Counted from the first letter of the stretch, positions 18,966 to 28,715 are shown. The stretch: DNA of 64,000 nucleotides from Victivallaceae bacterium (GCA_021647315.1 JAKIUY010000007.1:19651-83650), one strand, 5' to 3'. Translations and numbers: made by a program. Notes: generated from the letters alone by a model not told the origin.

Positions 18966-19694
18966 ATGAAAGAGCAAGTGTTAGCGATAAAAGAGCAACT
19001 ATCAGGGAAAACGGCTGAAGAAATTTTGCAATGGATTGCGTTCGAGATGAACGGACAGGTTGTGTTTGCTACGGGCATGGGTGCTGAAGATCAGGTAATT
19101 ATTGATATGATCTGGCGTCACAAACTGGCGATTCCATCAATTACACTTGACACAGGTCGATTATTCAATGAAACTCATGAGTTGATTCAAGCTACCGAGG
19201 AGCGTTACAATGCTGCGATAAAAGTTTTTTATCCGAACAGCACAGCGTTGGAAGCGATGGTGGCAGCACATGGGATCAATCTTTTTCGTAACAATGTTGA
19301 ACAACGTAAAATGTGTTGTCAGGTGCGGAAAATTGATCCGCTTAAACGGGCTTTAGCTCCTTACTCCGCCTGGATCTGCGGCTTGAGACGTTCTCAATCA
19401 GTGACCCGCAGCGATATTGAAGTTGTTGCCTGGGATGAGGCTAATCAGATGATAAAGATTAATCCGCTGGTTGACTGGAATGAATATAATGTTTGGGATT
19501 ACATCAAGGAACATGATGTGCCCTATAGTAAATTGCATGACAGCGGCTTCCCCAGTATTGGTTGTTCGTGTTGTACTAGAGCGATTGGTCCCGGTGAAGA
19601 CGTCAGAGCTGGACGCTGGTGGTGGGAAACCCCGGAACAGAAAGAGTGCGGGCTTCACCTGGTTAATGGTAAATTAACCAGAGCCGCAAAATAA
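18966..19694 (+). CDS. cysH: Phosphoadenylyl/adenylyl-sulfate reductase, Fe-S type (APS reductase)
   Basis: 242 residues from the ATG at 18966, which has AAGGA 5 bp upstream; a longer in-frame ORF begins at the promoter and is unlikely to be translated from there. The PP-loop-like part includes TGMGAEDQVI and ITLDTGRLFNET. Cys117-Cys118 (KMCCQVRKIDPL) and Cys200/Cys203 (GCSCCTRAI) form the CC...CxxC pattern that binds a [4Fe-4S] cluster and marks enzymes that reduce APS rather than PAPS. It reduces activated sulfate to sulfite using thioredoxin. CysD and CysN follow on the same strand. Confidence 0.93.
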   Translation: MKEQVLAIKEQLSGKTAEEILQWIAFEMNGQVVFATGMGAEDQVIIDMIWRHKLAIPSITLDTGRLFNETHELIQATEERYNAAIKVFYPNSTALEAMVAAHGINLFRNNVEQRKMCCQVRKIDPLKRALAPYSAWICGLRRSQSVTRSDIEVVAWDEANQMIKINPLVDWNEYNVWDYIKEHDVPYSKLHDSGFPSIGCSCCTRAIGPGEDVRAGRWWWETPEQKECGLHLVNGKLTRAAK

Positions 19695-19769
19695 TAAATT
19701 TAAACATGCCCGTAGAGGTAAATTCTATATTTACCCAAATAAAATAATTAAAATAAACAAAATATAAAT

Positions 19770-19785
19770 TACCCCAATGGGGATA
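19770..19785. promoter_or_regulatory. Short palindrome in the cysD leader
   Basis: TACCCCAATGGGGATA, about 20 bp before the cysD ATG. Related CCC(C)A/TGGG(G) palindromes sit before cysN (about 20839-20855) and at 9713-9729. It could be an RNA hairpin near the ribosome binding site or a protein-binding site. Confidence 0.4.
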
Positions 19786-19804
19786 AAAAATTAGGAACAA
19801 TATT

Positions 19805-20713
19805 ATGTCAGATTATAAAATAAGTCAGTTAAAACAGTTGGAGGCGGAGAGTATTGAAATTTTCCGCGACGCGGTCAGTCAGTTTGATAATCCGGTCATG
19901 CTCTATTCTATCGGCAAAGATTCATCAGTACTGGTCAGATTGGCTCAGAAGGCATTTTTCCCCGGCAAACTGCCGTTTAAACTACTCCATATAAATTCAA
20001 CATGGAAATTCAAAGAGATGATTGAGTTTCGGGATAAATTCTGTGCTGAACAGGGCCTTGATTTGACAGTGGGGCATAATGTGGAAGGTAAGGCGGCAGG
20101 CGTTAACCCGTTTGATTACGGTAGCCGCAAATATACCGATATCATGAAAACCCAGGCCCTGTTGCAGTCACTTGATGAAGGTGGTTATGATGTGGCATTC
20201 GGTGGTGCGCGGCGTGATGAAGAAAAATCACGGGCTAAAGAGCGCATCTATTCATTCCGTGACCGTAATCATCAATGGGATCCGAAAAATCAGCGGCCGG
20301 AACTGTGGAATCTTTATAATGGCCGGATTAATCCCGGTGAGAGTGTGCGGGTTTTCCCTATCTCAAACTGGACTGAACTTGACGTTTGGCAATACATCAG
20401 ATTGGAAAAAATTCCGTTAGTGCCGCTCTATTTCGCTAAAAAACGTCCGGTGGTTAAACGTGACGGTACCTGGATTATGGTGGATGACGAACGCATGCGG
20501 CTTGAACCGGGCGAAACCCCGGTTGAGAAGATGGTGCGGTTTCGGACTCTAGGCTGTTATCCGCTGACTGGAGCAATTGAATCCAGTGCGGCTACAGTTG
20601 AAGATATTGTCGCTGAAATGATGCAGACGCGCCTCAGTGAGCGTTCAACCCGGCTAATTGACAGTGATGGTGATTCATCAATGGAACAGAAAAAACGTGA
20701 AGGCTACTTTTAG
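19805..20713 (+). CDS. cysD: Sulfate adenylyltransferase subunit 2
   Basis: 302 residues. With CysN it forms ATP sulfurylase, making APS from sulfate and ATP. The PP-loop is [55 protein letters not shown] and the C-terminal [13 protein letters not shown]...[10 protein letters not shown] are all diagnostic. It lies 110 bp downstream of cysH and 168 bp upstream of cysN on the same strand. Confidence 0.97.
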   Translation: MSDYKISQLKQLEAESIEIFRDAVSQFDNPVMLYSIGKDSSVLVRLAQKAFFPGKLPFKLLHINSTWKFKEMIEFRDKFCAEQGLDLTVGHNVEGKAAGVNPFDYGSRKYTDIMKTQALLQSLDEGGYDVAFGGARRDEEKSRAKERIYSFRDRNHQWDPKNQRPELWNLYNGRINPGESVRVFPISNWTELDVWQYIRLEKIPLVPLYFAKKRPVVKRDGTWIMVDDERMRLEPGETPVEKMVRFRTLGCYPLTGAIESSAATVEDIVAEMMQTRLSERSTRLIDSDGDSSMEQKKREGYF

Positions 20714-20881
20714 TAAAGTATGAATTATGATTGCTGAATGCAGAACTATCGCTGAAAGTATATTTATTTAGGCTGAAATATTAACTTACTTTTATTCCAT
20801 TCATTTTAGTTAAAAGAGCCGAATAAGTGAACTAAAAAATCCCCATAATGGGTATAAACAATTTTTACAGGAAACAGGATT

Positions 20882-22729
20882 ATGGATATTGATAAATTTT
20901 TAGATGAGCATGAAAACAAGGATTTGCTGCGGTTTCTGACTTGCGGGTCAGTTGACGACGGTAAATCAACCTTGATCGGACGTTTGCTCTATGACAGCAA
21001 ACTTATTTTTGACGATCAGCTGAGCACGCTGCGTAAGGACAGTGAAAAATCAGGCACAACCGGAGTTGGAGAAATTGATTACGCTCTGCTGCTTGATGGA
21101 CTGAAGGCTGAACGTGAACAGGGCATTACAATTGATGTCGCATATCGTTACTTTGCCACGCCTAAGCGGAAATTCATCATTGCTGACACTCCGGGGCATG
21201 AACAGTACACTAGAAATATGGCAACGGGTGCATCAACGGCGGATCTAGCGGTAATTCTGATTGATGCCCGCTATGGGGTCATCACCCAGACCAAACGCCA
21301 TGCGTTTATTGTCTCACTGCTCGGGATTAAACATGTCATTGTCGCCATCAATAAAATGGATTTGAATGACTATTCTGAAGATGTCTTCAATGCAATTAAA
21401 GCTGACTTTGCACAGTTTATCGATCCACTTGGCATCCCGGATATTCACTATATCCCGCTTTCGGCACTTAAAGGCGATAATGTCGTTGATAAATCGGCGG
21501 CAACCGACTGGTATGACGGCGATACACTACTCTCAACGCTGGAAAATGTTAATATTGCCGCTGATCATAACTATAGCGATTTCCGTTTCCCGGTTCAATA
21601 TGTCAATCGGCCGCATCTTAATTTTCGTGGGTTTGCCGGAACTATTGCCTCCGGAGTGATTAAACCCGGTGATGAAATAGCCGCTCTGCCGTCCGGTAAA
21701 AAATCTACGGTGAAGAATATTGTTACTGCTGACGGTAACCTTGATGAAGCTTTTGCCGGTCAGGCAATCACGTTGGAACTGCAAGATGAAATCGACATCA
21801 GCAGTGGCGAGATGATTGTCAAAGTTGGCAATACCCCTGCCGTAAGCAAAAGTTTTGATGCAATGTTGATCTGGATGAGTGAACAACCGCTTGATCTGTC
21901 ACGTACCTATCATATCAAGCATACAGCCAAAATGACTAAGGCCAAAGTCGATGTGATTAAGTACAAGGTCGATGTCAACTCATTGCGTAAACAGAATACG
22001 GATAAACTTGAACTCAATGAAATCGGGCGGGTAGTTGTCAGTTCCTATAATGAACTGTTTTTTGACTCCTATCGTGAGAACCGTCAGACTGGCAGTTTTA
22101 TTCTGATCGATACTATCAGTAATAATACTGTGGCGGCAGGCATGATCAATGTCCCGGTGGCAGCTCAGGATGTGCCGGTTAATTCAGAACGTGAAGTGCT
22201 GGAAAAACATATCAATGATCGTGAATTTAACTGGGATCATGGTATTGTCAGTGCAAAACAGCGTGCGACCCGTAATCATCACTATGGCAAAACAGTTATC
22301 ATTACCGGTTCAAAAGATAGCGGAAAACAACAGTTGGCCGCCAAACTGGAAAATAGACTGTTCAAAAGTAATCTGAATTCCTATTATCTCGGTATTGGTT
22401 CGATTCGCGACGGGCTTGATGCCGATATTCGGGAAGGATTTGTCAATCGAGATGAACATCTGCGCCGTCTCGGTGAACTTTCCAGGATCATGACTGATGC
22501 CGGATTGATTTTTATCACCTCAATCGATGATCTTGATGATTATGAACTTGAACACCTTAAACTGCTCAATACGCCGAATGAGTTTTTTGTGATCAGTGTT
22601 GACAGTCATCGTTTTGATTCATTCCAGCCGGATATTGCGATTGAAGAACTCTTGGATTACGAAGATGCCCTATCACAGATAGTTGCATTATTAGGGGCCA
22701 AAAAAATTATCCCTGAATATTGCATCTAA
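20882..22729 (+). CDS. cysN: Sulfate adenylyltransferase subunit 1 with a degenerate APS-kinase domain
   Basis: 615 residues. Residues 1-430 are the GTPase subunit that drives APS synthesis: P-loop GSVDDGKST (22-30), the switch region [26 protein letters not shown] and the NKMD guanine motif. Residues about 468-615 correspond to the CysC (APS kinase) domain of CysNC fusions, but its P-loop reads GSKDSGKQ (476-483), with Gln in place of Ser/Thr, and the usual GDNIRHGL block has become [10 protein letters not shown], losing the Asp. This domain is probably inactive as a kinase. That suits a cell that reduces APS directly with the neighbouring CysH. Confidence 0.92.
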   Translation: MDIDKFLDEHENKDLLRFLTCGSVDDGKSTLIGRLLYDSKLIFDDQLSTLRKDSEKSGTTGVGEIDYALLLDGLKAEREQGITIDVAYRYFATPKRKFIIADTPGHEQYTRNMATGASTADLAVILIDARYGVITQTKRHAFIVSLLGIKHVIVAINKMDLNDYSEDVFNAIKADFAQFIDPLGIPDIHYIPLSALKGDNVVDKSAATDWYDGDTLLSTLENVNIAADHNYSDFRFPVQYVNRPHLNFRGFAGTIASGVIKPGDEIAALPSGKKSTVKNIVTADGNLDEAFAGQAITLELQDEIDISSGEMIVKVGNTPAVSKSFDAMLIWMSEQPLDLSRTYHIKHTAKMTKAKVDVIKYKVDVNSLRKQNTDKLELNEIGRVVVSSYNELFFDSYRENRQTGSFILIDTISNNTVAAGMINVPVAAQDVPVNSEREVLEKHINDREFNWDHGIVSAKQRATRNHHYGKTVIITGSKDSGKQQLAAKLENRLFKSNLNSYYLGIGSIRDGLDADIREGFVNRDEHLRRLGELSRIMTDAGLIFITSIDDLDDYELEHLKLLNTPNEFFVISVDSHRFDSFQPDIAIEELLDYEDALSQIVALLGAKKIIPEYCI

Positions 22730-22761
22730 TACACAAGTGCATTCTTCTAGCTTAAAACAAA

Positions 22762-22787
22762 CAGGGGCGAACTAAAATTCGCCCCTG
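22762..22787 (+). terminator. Hairpin downstream of cysN
   Basis: CAGGGGCGAA-ctaaaa-TTCGCCCCTG, a perfect 10-bp stem followed by CATTTT. It ends the cysH-cysD-cysN transcription unit and lies between convergent genes. Confidence 0.65.
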
Positions 22788-22870
22788 CATTTTAAAGTAG
22801 CTTAGGCGTCCCCCCTAAGTCCCACAACGTTTATCGTCTCTTTTGAGCGTTTGCGCGTTACAGCTTAAAA

Positions 22871-22896
22871 GCGGCGAAGAATCACCGCACTCCAAA
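22871..22896. repeat. Dispersed palindrome GCGGTGAAGAATCACCGC family, copy 2
   Basis: GCGGCGAAGAATCACCGC followed by ACTCCAAA. It lies in the convergent gap between cysN and the URO-D-like gene. Confidence 0.75.
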
Positions 22897-22924
22897 GACA
22901 GCCTGTGCTGTCAAATTTTATTTA

Positions 22925-24190
22925 TTATTCACTGACCGCTTCTTTGGTTATTTCAGTCCATTCGTGCAGGCGGTTCGGATGTCCCATCAAGGTTTGCAGT
23001 TCACGCAAAATCGCTTGATAAGAGCTGCCTTTAAGGATAGCGGCTTCAGTATTGATTTTATCCCTCAATGCTGTTGTATTATCAAGACAAACCACGTCCG
23101 AGGCGAGATGACGCCACATGATACAGTGTTGACGATTAACTTTTTCGACCAGTAGTTCCAGATCCGTCCAGTCGCTGCAGACCATGATTTTTAGATTGTG
23201 AATGGCTAATACCGGGTCAAGTTTCTTGGTTAGGTTTTCGCAACAGCCGTATGATACGGCACCGAAACGGGCAAATATCTGCTTCTGATAGTCCAACAGA
23301 AACTCTTCAAACATCTCAGGACTGACCTGATCAAGCTCCTGTGAATTGCCGGCCATCCAATAATCTTTAAAACTATATTTACCATCGGCAGGTTCAGGCC
23401 GGAGCGGATCACTGAGAAACATCGGTTCATCGGTATTCGGAACAATCAGCCCCGTCGCCTCTACGGCATCAAGAAAATTCATTACCCCCTCAAACATAAC
23501 CTGCATTAATTGGTGAACACGATTCGGCTCTAATATCATATCCATCATTAAGGTTTCCATACCGCGCAGATCAGTGGCGGGGTAGGCAATTGTTGCTTTA
23601 TTGGCATACCCCAGCAATGGGACAAGTTTCACCGGCATTATTTCACCCAGGACATCTTGACGTTGCGCTGCCCGCGATTCTGTAGCCTGTTTATTATAGC
23701 TGTATTGCGGCACTTGCAGTTTATCAAAATCTTCATAGGTTTCCAACGCCGATTTATATTGCCAAGCCGAACCGACTTCATCCAGCGATTCATGAACAAT
23801 ATCAACGCCCCAGGTATTGTTGGGTGTCACATCAAACTCCATGCCGATTTTGTAGTATGGATCAACCGGGGAGTCATCGTCAATATCACGTTTCATCATT
23901 ATTTTGCGAAAAAACAGTTCAAGTTCACGGTTAACATCACTACGGCAGACTAAAGCTTCAGCTGGAATCATTTCGGTCCAGCAGCCGACAGGATTGCACC
24001 AGATCGGCGGACGATCCGGTTTACGCAACGCATTGACATCACGCCAACGTTGCTTGATCGTTGTCATACGTGCTTCGTCCGCCAATTCCATGCTCATACC
24101 TGCCAGTTCACGCAGATAACTGACCTCATCATCGTGACTTGATACTTTTGCGGCTAATTTTGCAACCTGCTGATAATAGTTATTGTTCAT
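22925..24190 (-). CDS. Uroporphyrinogen-decarboxylase-like (URO-D superfamily) protein
   Basis: 421 residues. The TIM-barrel URO-D/MtaA-type fold is suggested by WGVDIVHES, the central PLLGYANKATIAYPATDLRGMETLMMDM, and the late SYGCCENLTKKLDPVL and WRHLASDVV segments. It lacks the N-terminal motifs of true HemE, so it is not a heme enzyme; such proteins act as methyltransferases or sugar-linked enzymes and are numerous in Lentisphaerota. GAGG precedes the ATG. It is divergent from an AraC-type regulator 120 bp away, which probably controls it. The substrate is unknown. Confidence 0.75.
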   Translation of the reverse strand: MNNNYYQQVAKLAAKVSSHDDEVSYLRELAGMSMELADEARMTTIKQRWRDVNALRKPDRPPIWCNPVGCWTEMIPAEALVCRSDVNRELELFFRKIMMKRDIDDDSPVDPYYKIGMEFDVTPNNTWGVDIVHESLDEVGSAWQYKSALETYEDFDKLQVPQYSYNKQATESRAAQRQDVLGEIMPVKLVPLLGYANKATIAYPATDLRGMETLMMDMILEPNRVHQLMQVMFEGVMNFLDAVEATGLIVPNTDEPMFLSDPLRPEPADGKYSFKDYWMAGNSQELDQVSPEMFEEFLLDYQKQIFARFGAVSYGCCENLTKKLDPVLAIHNLKIMVCSDWTDLELLVEKVNRQHCIMWRHLASDVVCLDNTTALRDKINTEAAILKGSSYQAILRELQTLMGHPNRLHEWTEITKEAVSE

Positions 24191-24310
24191 CTTGACCTCT
24201 GTAAAATTTGAATTTTTTCTGCATCGTTATATATTATACGTTAATTAAATAAATATTTCAACTATAAAAAACGATAATACTATTAGACAAAACGAAATAC
24301 AGGTAATTTT

Positions 24311-25210
24311 ATGACCAAACAAGTTGCGACTGCTCACAGTTTTGATAAAGCGGACTTTTCTGCATATCCTCAATTTCATGATGATGCCGGATACGAATTT
24401 GAGCCGTTGCTTGAACATTTAGCGATTACCCCGATGTCAGCTTATCACTATAATTGCAGTACAGAATGGAAATTGGCCAAACGCACCCTGCCCAATAGTT
24501 ATTGGAGCCTGATTATTGCCGGTGAAGGTGAGTTAATGCTGAAATCGCGTAAATTGCCGGTTAAACCCGGTCAATTAGTGCTTTTCCCGGCGCGAGTAAC
24601 GCATGCCTTGACTCCAGCCGCCGGGAGCAGGATGATCATGATAAATATCCATTTTCAGGCTCGAGTTTACAATTTGATTGATATCTGTGCTCTGCTCGGT
24701 TTAAGTGGTATTTTTGCCGATAAAAACGAAAGTTTCACCGAATTGTCCCGAAAGTGTGCCAAACTCTATGCCTTGAAACCACCGGGTTGGAAGAACTATT
24801 TCGAAGCACTGATCCGAGTTCAACTGTTTGAGCTGATTTTAAATAGCACCAGTAAGCTTAATTCGGTCACGCCTGAGTTGAAAAAACTATCCAGGATTTA
24901 CCCGGCACTCGAGCTGATTGAACATAGATTCAGTGAATATGAACTTACAGCCAAAGATTTGGCAGAAAAACTTAACATCAGCCAAGTTTATACTAGGAAA
25001 TTATTTAATGACCTATTTGGGATCAGTCCCATTCGCTTTATTCATAATCGGCGAATTGAATATGCCTGCACGCAGTTGCGAGAAACTGAACTGCCGATAA
25101 AAACTATCGCAGCCCAGGCCGGCTTCAACGATCTGGCATTCTTTTACCGAATATTCGCCCGGTCAATGAACCTCACCCCGGCAAAATACCGCCAAAACCC
25201 GCAATTTTAG
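24311..25210 (+). CDS. AraC-family transcriptional regulator
   Basis: 299 residues. An N-terminal cupin sensor domain (YWSLIIAGEGELMLKSRKLPVKPGQLVLFPARVTHAL) is followed by two helix-turn-helix motifs at the C-terminus (LTAKDLAEKLNISQVYTRKLFNDLFGISPIRFI and ELPIKTIAAQAGFNDLAFFYRIFARSMNLTPAKYR). It probably senses a small sugar-like ligand and activates the divergent URO-D-like gene and perhaps parts of the catabolic island downstream. Confidence 0.92.
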   Translation: MTKQVATAHSFDKADFSAYPQFHDDAGYEFEPLLEHLAITPMSAYHYNCSTEWKLAKRTLPNSYWSLIIAGEGELMLKSRKLPVKPGQLVLFPARVTHALTPAAGSRMIMINIHFQARVYNLIDICALLGLSGIFADKNESFTELSRKCAKLYALKPPGWKNYFEALIRVQLFELILNSTSKLNSVTPELKKLSRIYPALELIEHRFSEYELTAKDLAEKLNISQVYTRKLFNDLFGISPIRFIHNRRIEYACTQLRETELPIKTIAAQAGFNDLAFFYRIFARSMNLTPAKYRQNPQF

Positions 25211-25279
25211 CATGTAGTAGGTTCATTTTGTGGTTTTCAACAGGCGATGTTCCGGTGACACTCGTAGAGGCCTAAGTAA

Positions 25280-25383
25280 AACCCCTAATTCCCAATTGGG
25301 GGTTTATTTGCCCATGCGCCTGGCACGTGACTGCAAACGTGCCTAGTGTCGCAGACTACTTTTTTAATTCCGGCAAGGCCGGT
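25280..25383. repeat. Dispersed palindromic element, copy 1
   Basis: Reads AACCCCTAATTCCCAATTGG..., then TTTATTTGCCCATGCGCCTGG, then TTCCGGCAAGGCCGG. The same three blocks occur in the same order at 61116-61200. It contains several small palindromes and ends against the stop codon of the GntR-type regulator. Confidence 0.75.
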
Positions 25384-26463
25384 TTATATGTGCCGGGTGC
25401 TGGCGCGTTGAATGAATTGTGGTGGAATGGCTAGTTTACAATGCGTTTTGTCCTGTTCCAGTTGATTGATGCATGCTATAATTTGCCTGCTCCATAAACG
25501 ATAATCAAAGCCGATACTGGTTAAGTTGTCCTGTTCCGACCATGGAGTGTTGTTAACTCCGTAAATTCCCACTTTGTCCGGAATCAGGATATTGGCGGCA
25601 CGCAGTGCGCCGCTGACTAGATGGGCTCCGTAATCATAGGTGCAGATCACGGCTAATGATTCATTTGTTTGAGCTAAATGGACTAGTGAGTTAAGAGAAT
25701 TCTGTAGATCATCTTCATTGAAACAGTGAATATGAACATCGGTGATACCAGCTTCCGCCAAGACGTTTTTAACACACGCTTTCAGGGCATCTGACATGAA
25801 TGAAATATTCTGGACAAAGAGACAGATATCCCGATAACCGCTGTGCAGGGCGTTCTCGGCAACTAAACGCCAGGTGGCAGTCATGTCCATACTGACTTGT
25901 CCCAGCGGGGTATCTGAACAGTTGGCAATATCCCGATCATGCAGCCAGATAAGATTACGGAATTTGCGTCGCGCATTGCCCAGTTTTTCCAGAAAATAGT
26001 TAATATCCAGCTCCGTTGAAACTACTACATTGCGCGGTCTGAATTGCAATAAATGTTTCAAACGTCTGAACAGCTCTGCTTCGGCGCCTGGCTGTTTTTC
26101 TGCTGCCGCGCTAGTATCAACAGCTAAGGTGAAATAATTATTTTCACTGCTGGTACATGACATTTCAAGGTAAAGGCGATCCCACATGTGTGACCTGAGC
26201 GGCATGACCAGTGCCAATAAATGAGGATCAAAACCGGAATTGATAAAATCAGCCACAAATGTGCCTTTGCGCCCTTGCTGTAATAACAAACCACGTTCAG
26301 CCAGTTCTCTGACAGCTTTATTGACAGTGGCACGATTACAGCTGAAACGCTCGGCAAGCATCTCCTGTGACGGGAAAACTTGCCCGGGTTGATAGGCACG
26401 ATATATCTCATTTTCAAGCAACTCTGCAAATTGCAGGTATTTGTATTTTTTTATCATCTGCAC
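25384..26463 (-). CDS. GntR-family regulator with LacI-type sugar-binding domain
   Basis: 359 residues. The N-terminal winged helix (residues about 5-72: FPSQEMLAERFSCNRATVNKAVRELAERGLL) is of the GntR class. The rest is a periplasmic-binding-protein-like domain (VVSTELDINYFL, SVSMDMTATWRLVAE-type register, VGIYGVNNTPWSEQDNLTSIGFDYR), as in AraR. It would be a sugar-responsive repressor. It follows the hydrolase gene at 26634 on the same strand and could regulate the whole minus-strand catabolic cluster. Confidence 0.9.
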   Translation of the reverse strand: MQMIKKYKYLQFAELLENEIYRAYQPGQVFPSQEMLAERFSCNRATVNKAVRELAERGLLLQQGRKGTFVADFINSGFDPHLLALVMPLRSHMWDRLYLEMSCTSSENNYFTLAVDTSAAAEKQPGAEAELFRRLKHLLQFRPRNVVVSTELDINYFLEKLGNARRKFRNLIWLHDRDIANCSDTPLGQVSMDMTATWRLVAENALHSGYRDICLFVQNISFMSDALKACVKNVLAEAGITDVHIHCFNEDDLQNSLNSLVHLAQTNESLAVICTYDYGAHLVSGALRAANILIPDKVGIYGVNNTPWSEQDNLTSIGFDYRLWSRQIIACINQLEQDKTHCKLAIPPQFIQRASTRHI

Positions 26464-26633
26464 CTAATAACTGAATAATTTAACTTTTATATGTATAGTA
26501 ATATGCTTACACTTCTATATAAGTCAAGCTACGAAGCACAGAACATAGCCGTCATGCGGAACGCAGCTCACAGATATCCCCAAATTAAATCTATTTTTTT
26601 GAGAACTATTATCAATGGTAGTTTTCCGATCGT

Positions 26634-27446
26634 TTACTTAGCAAAATTAAATAGTTTTCTGCTATTTTTATAATAGATATTCTGTCTCATGGACTCATTC
26701 CAACCAGCAGCAGTTGCAATAGTGTCATAGATATCAATATTTTCAGTAATTTCATTCCAGTGGACATCGGAGCCGAAAAGGATTTTTTCATGGGCGTTAG
26801 GAAACCACAACAGCCGTTGCCAATCATCCATGGAAAGATTGGCGCGCCAGCCGGGCGTCGAGCCTGACAGGTCGGCATAAATATTGGGAAACAGTCTGAT
26901 TAAGGTCAATGCGGTAAGATAGCTCTGGATTCCGAGATGGGCAATAATTATTTTCAATTCCGGGAAAAGCTGTGCTACTGCTTCCAGATGAATCGGCTCC
27001 ATATTGAATGATGAGATACGTTCTGCCGGCATTGGAGTTGGAAACGCAACGATGCCAGTATGAAACAGGCACGGCATGTCATAGCGTTGAGCTTTTTCGT
27101 AAATGGCAAAGTATTCTTCAGCATCATAACGTTCTTTCGGAATATGAAATTTCAACCCGGCAAAACCACGGTCATGCAGTTCATCAACTTTAGCAGCGTT
27201 ATCAACACCAAGACGAATATAACCCTGACCGAAAAAACGGTCGGGATATTGCTTGACAACTTTTTCAACTGCATCATCATCGGCACAACTACCATTATGA
27301 CCGTTTTGAACAAACAGCCCTTTGAATAATGACCCAAGTCCGATTAATGAGCTCTTTTCAATCTCATGTTCATCCATGGTGCGCAATAAATTATCGATAT
27401 AATTATGCTCTTCGACCAAGTGGTGATGTATGTCAATTTTTTTCAT
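26634..27446 (-). CDS. Amidohydrolase-family TIM-barrel hydrolase
   Basis: 270 residues from the ATG at 27446, chosen because the homologous N-terminus is MKKIDIHHHLVEEH and AAGG lies about 10 bp upstream; a longer frame starts at 27515. Metal-binding motifs of the amidohydrolase-2 class are IDIHHH, CLFHTGIVAF, IIIAHLG and ILFGSDVHW. Members hydrolyse or decarboxylate cyclic esters or acids such as sugar lactones. Substrate unknown. It lies in the catabolic cluster between a NagB-like gene and the GntR regulator. Confidence 0.8.
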   Translation of the reverse strand: MKKIDIHHHLVEEHNYIDNLLRTMDEHEIEKSSLIGLGSLFKGLFVQNGHNGSCADDDAVEKVVKQYPDRFFGQGYIRLGVDNAAKVDELHDRGFAGLKFHIPKERYDAEEYFAIYEKAQRYDMPCLFHTGIVAFPTPMPAERISSFNMEPIHLEAVAQLFPELKIIIAHLGIQSYLTALTLIRLFPNIYADLSGSTPGWRANLSMDDWQRLLWFPNAHEKILFGSDVHWNEITENIDIYDTIATAAGWNESMRQNIYYKNSRKLFNFAK

Positions 27447-27652
27447 GGTGTCAGCCTTAGGATTCACTAAAAAATAAATTAGATAATTTTGCGCTGGAAG
27501 CGGGCTGCTAATCAAGACACGAAAGTGTTTACATAGTAGAACTATATAAATATTTTCGTAACGCAGAGTAGCGGTTCGCAGTCAAGCAAAAGATCCAAGT
27601 TATTTTTTTGTGGGTCCTTATTATTATTTTCCTCAAGCGAGACGCTTAAGCA

Positions 27653-28504
27653 TTATAAAAGAATTTCCGGTTGTTTTAATGTATCATTATCGGTATATAT
27701 TACAAAATCATTATGTTGATTTACATAAGTGCATGGATAGTCATCGCCTGGAGCCCCTAGCAACGCCAGCCGTAAAACCGTATTAGCCCAGTCAAGGTTA
27801 ATGCCGTTGCGGCATGCGAGTCGTAGCTTGCTTGCTCCGAGAATCTGACGCAGCCCGAGGGTGTATGCTTTACGGGGAAAACCTTCAAGATTACCGCCAA
27901 CTTTAGCCCGAATAGCATTGATCGTCGTTGTAAAATCATTCAGGTAAACTAACCTTGGGTCTGAATTTCTCACTTCCGGTTCCGGTTCATTAAAAGCGAG
28001 ATGACCATGAATGCCGATACCGCCGAAACAGATATCTATACCGCCGACAACATCAATGATTTCGGCAAGTTGCGCAATATTATCCCTGCCGGGGAAAAAC
28101 AGTTGTTCTTCCGGTACCGCAAATTCAGTATCGACATTGTCCAGCCATAATTTTCGCATTTCTCTCTGGAAACTCAATGGATGGGTAACCGGCAGCTCAT
28201 AACCGGCATGATCCGCATTCTCATCCATATAGAAAAACCAGCAGTTTTTCAGACTTATTTTTTCCTGATGAAGCCTTTCAAGGAAAATCGGATATTGCTC
28301 TACTGGGCCGACCGGCAGAATAAATCTGGTTCTTTCGCCTTTTGCATTCTGCGCTTTAATGAAATTAGCCATATCGTCAGCAATTTGTTGATGAATGCCG
28401 TCGCAGTCTGCAAATATCCGCAGATGCGAACCGGCCTTTTTCACAACGTCGCCTTCAGTCAGCTTGAGTAGCTGAGAAACTTCATCTTTTCTGTTAAAAT
28501 ACAT
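27653..28504 (-). CDS. Divergent NagB-like (glucosamine-6-phosphate isomerase fold) protein 1
   Basis: 283 residues. The NagB fold is shown by YMDE (Asp94, the proton-transfer Asp), THPLSF, and GIGIHGHLAFNEP (162-174). Two features differ from real NagB: the phosphate-binding GG(T/S)P loop is replaced by PVGPVEQ (64-70), and the catalytic Asp of NDGHIAFNEP is His166. The histidine and Glu173 remain. It is therefore probably an aldose-ketose isomerase or related enzyme with a substrate other than GlcN-6-P. A paralogue with parallel changes lies at 35542-36396. It has its own promoter. Confidence 0.8.
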   Translation of the reverse strand: MYFNRKDEVSQLLKLTEGDVVKKAGSHLRIFADCDGIHQQIADDMANFIKAQNAKGERTRFILPVGPVEQYPIFLERLHQEKISLKNCWFFYMDENADHAGYELPVTHPLSFQREMRKLWLDNVDTEFAVPEEQLFFPGRDNIAQLAEIIDVVGGIDICFGGIGIHGHLAFNEPEPEVRNSDPRLVYLNDFTTTINAIRAKVGGNLEGFPRKAYTLGLRQILGASKLRLACRNGINLDWANTVLRLALLGAPGDDYPCTYVNQHNDFVIYTDNDTLKQPEILL

Positions 28505-28539
28505 AATCTTTGTTCCTTCTTTCAGGCATCTGCCACCTT

Positions 28540-28568
28540 ATTATACCTTTCGCACCTAATATGTACAA
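28540..28568 (-). promoter_or_regulatory. Sigma70-type promoter before NagB-like gene 1
   Basis: Minus strand: TTGTAC (28563-28568), a 17-bp spacer and a perfect TATAAT (28540-28545), with the ATG about 36 bp downstream. Confidence 0.65.
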
Positions 28569-28694
28569 AGCTTTCGACATAATTCATGCCGATTTAAAAT
28601 TCTATTATAATCTAATCGTAAATTAAGTCGTGCGTTAAAACGAAAAAGAATTTTCGCACTCCAAAATGACGCAGTCTAACGAATTAAGCTTTTG

Positions 28695-28715
28695 GGAGTG
28701 GTGATTCTTCACCGC
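28695..28715. repeat. Dispersed palindrome GCGGTGAAGAATCACC family, copy 3 (reversed)
   Basis: GGAGTGGTGATTCTTCACCGC is the reverse complement of the copies at 16922 and 22871. It sits in the 295-bp gap between the RpiB-like and NagB-like 1 genes; I saw no gene in that gap. Confidence 0.75.
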
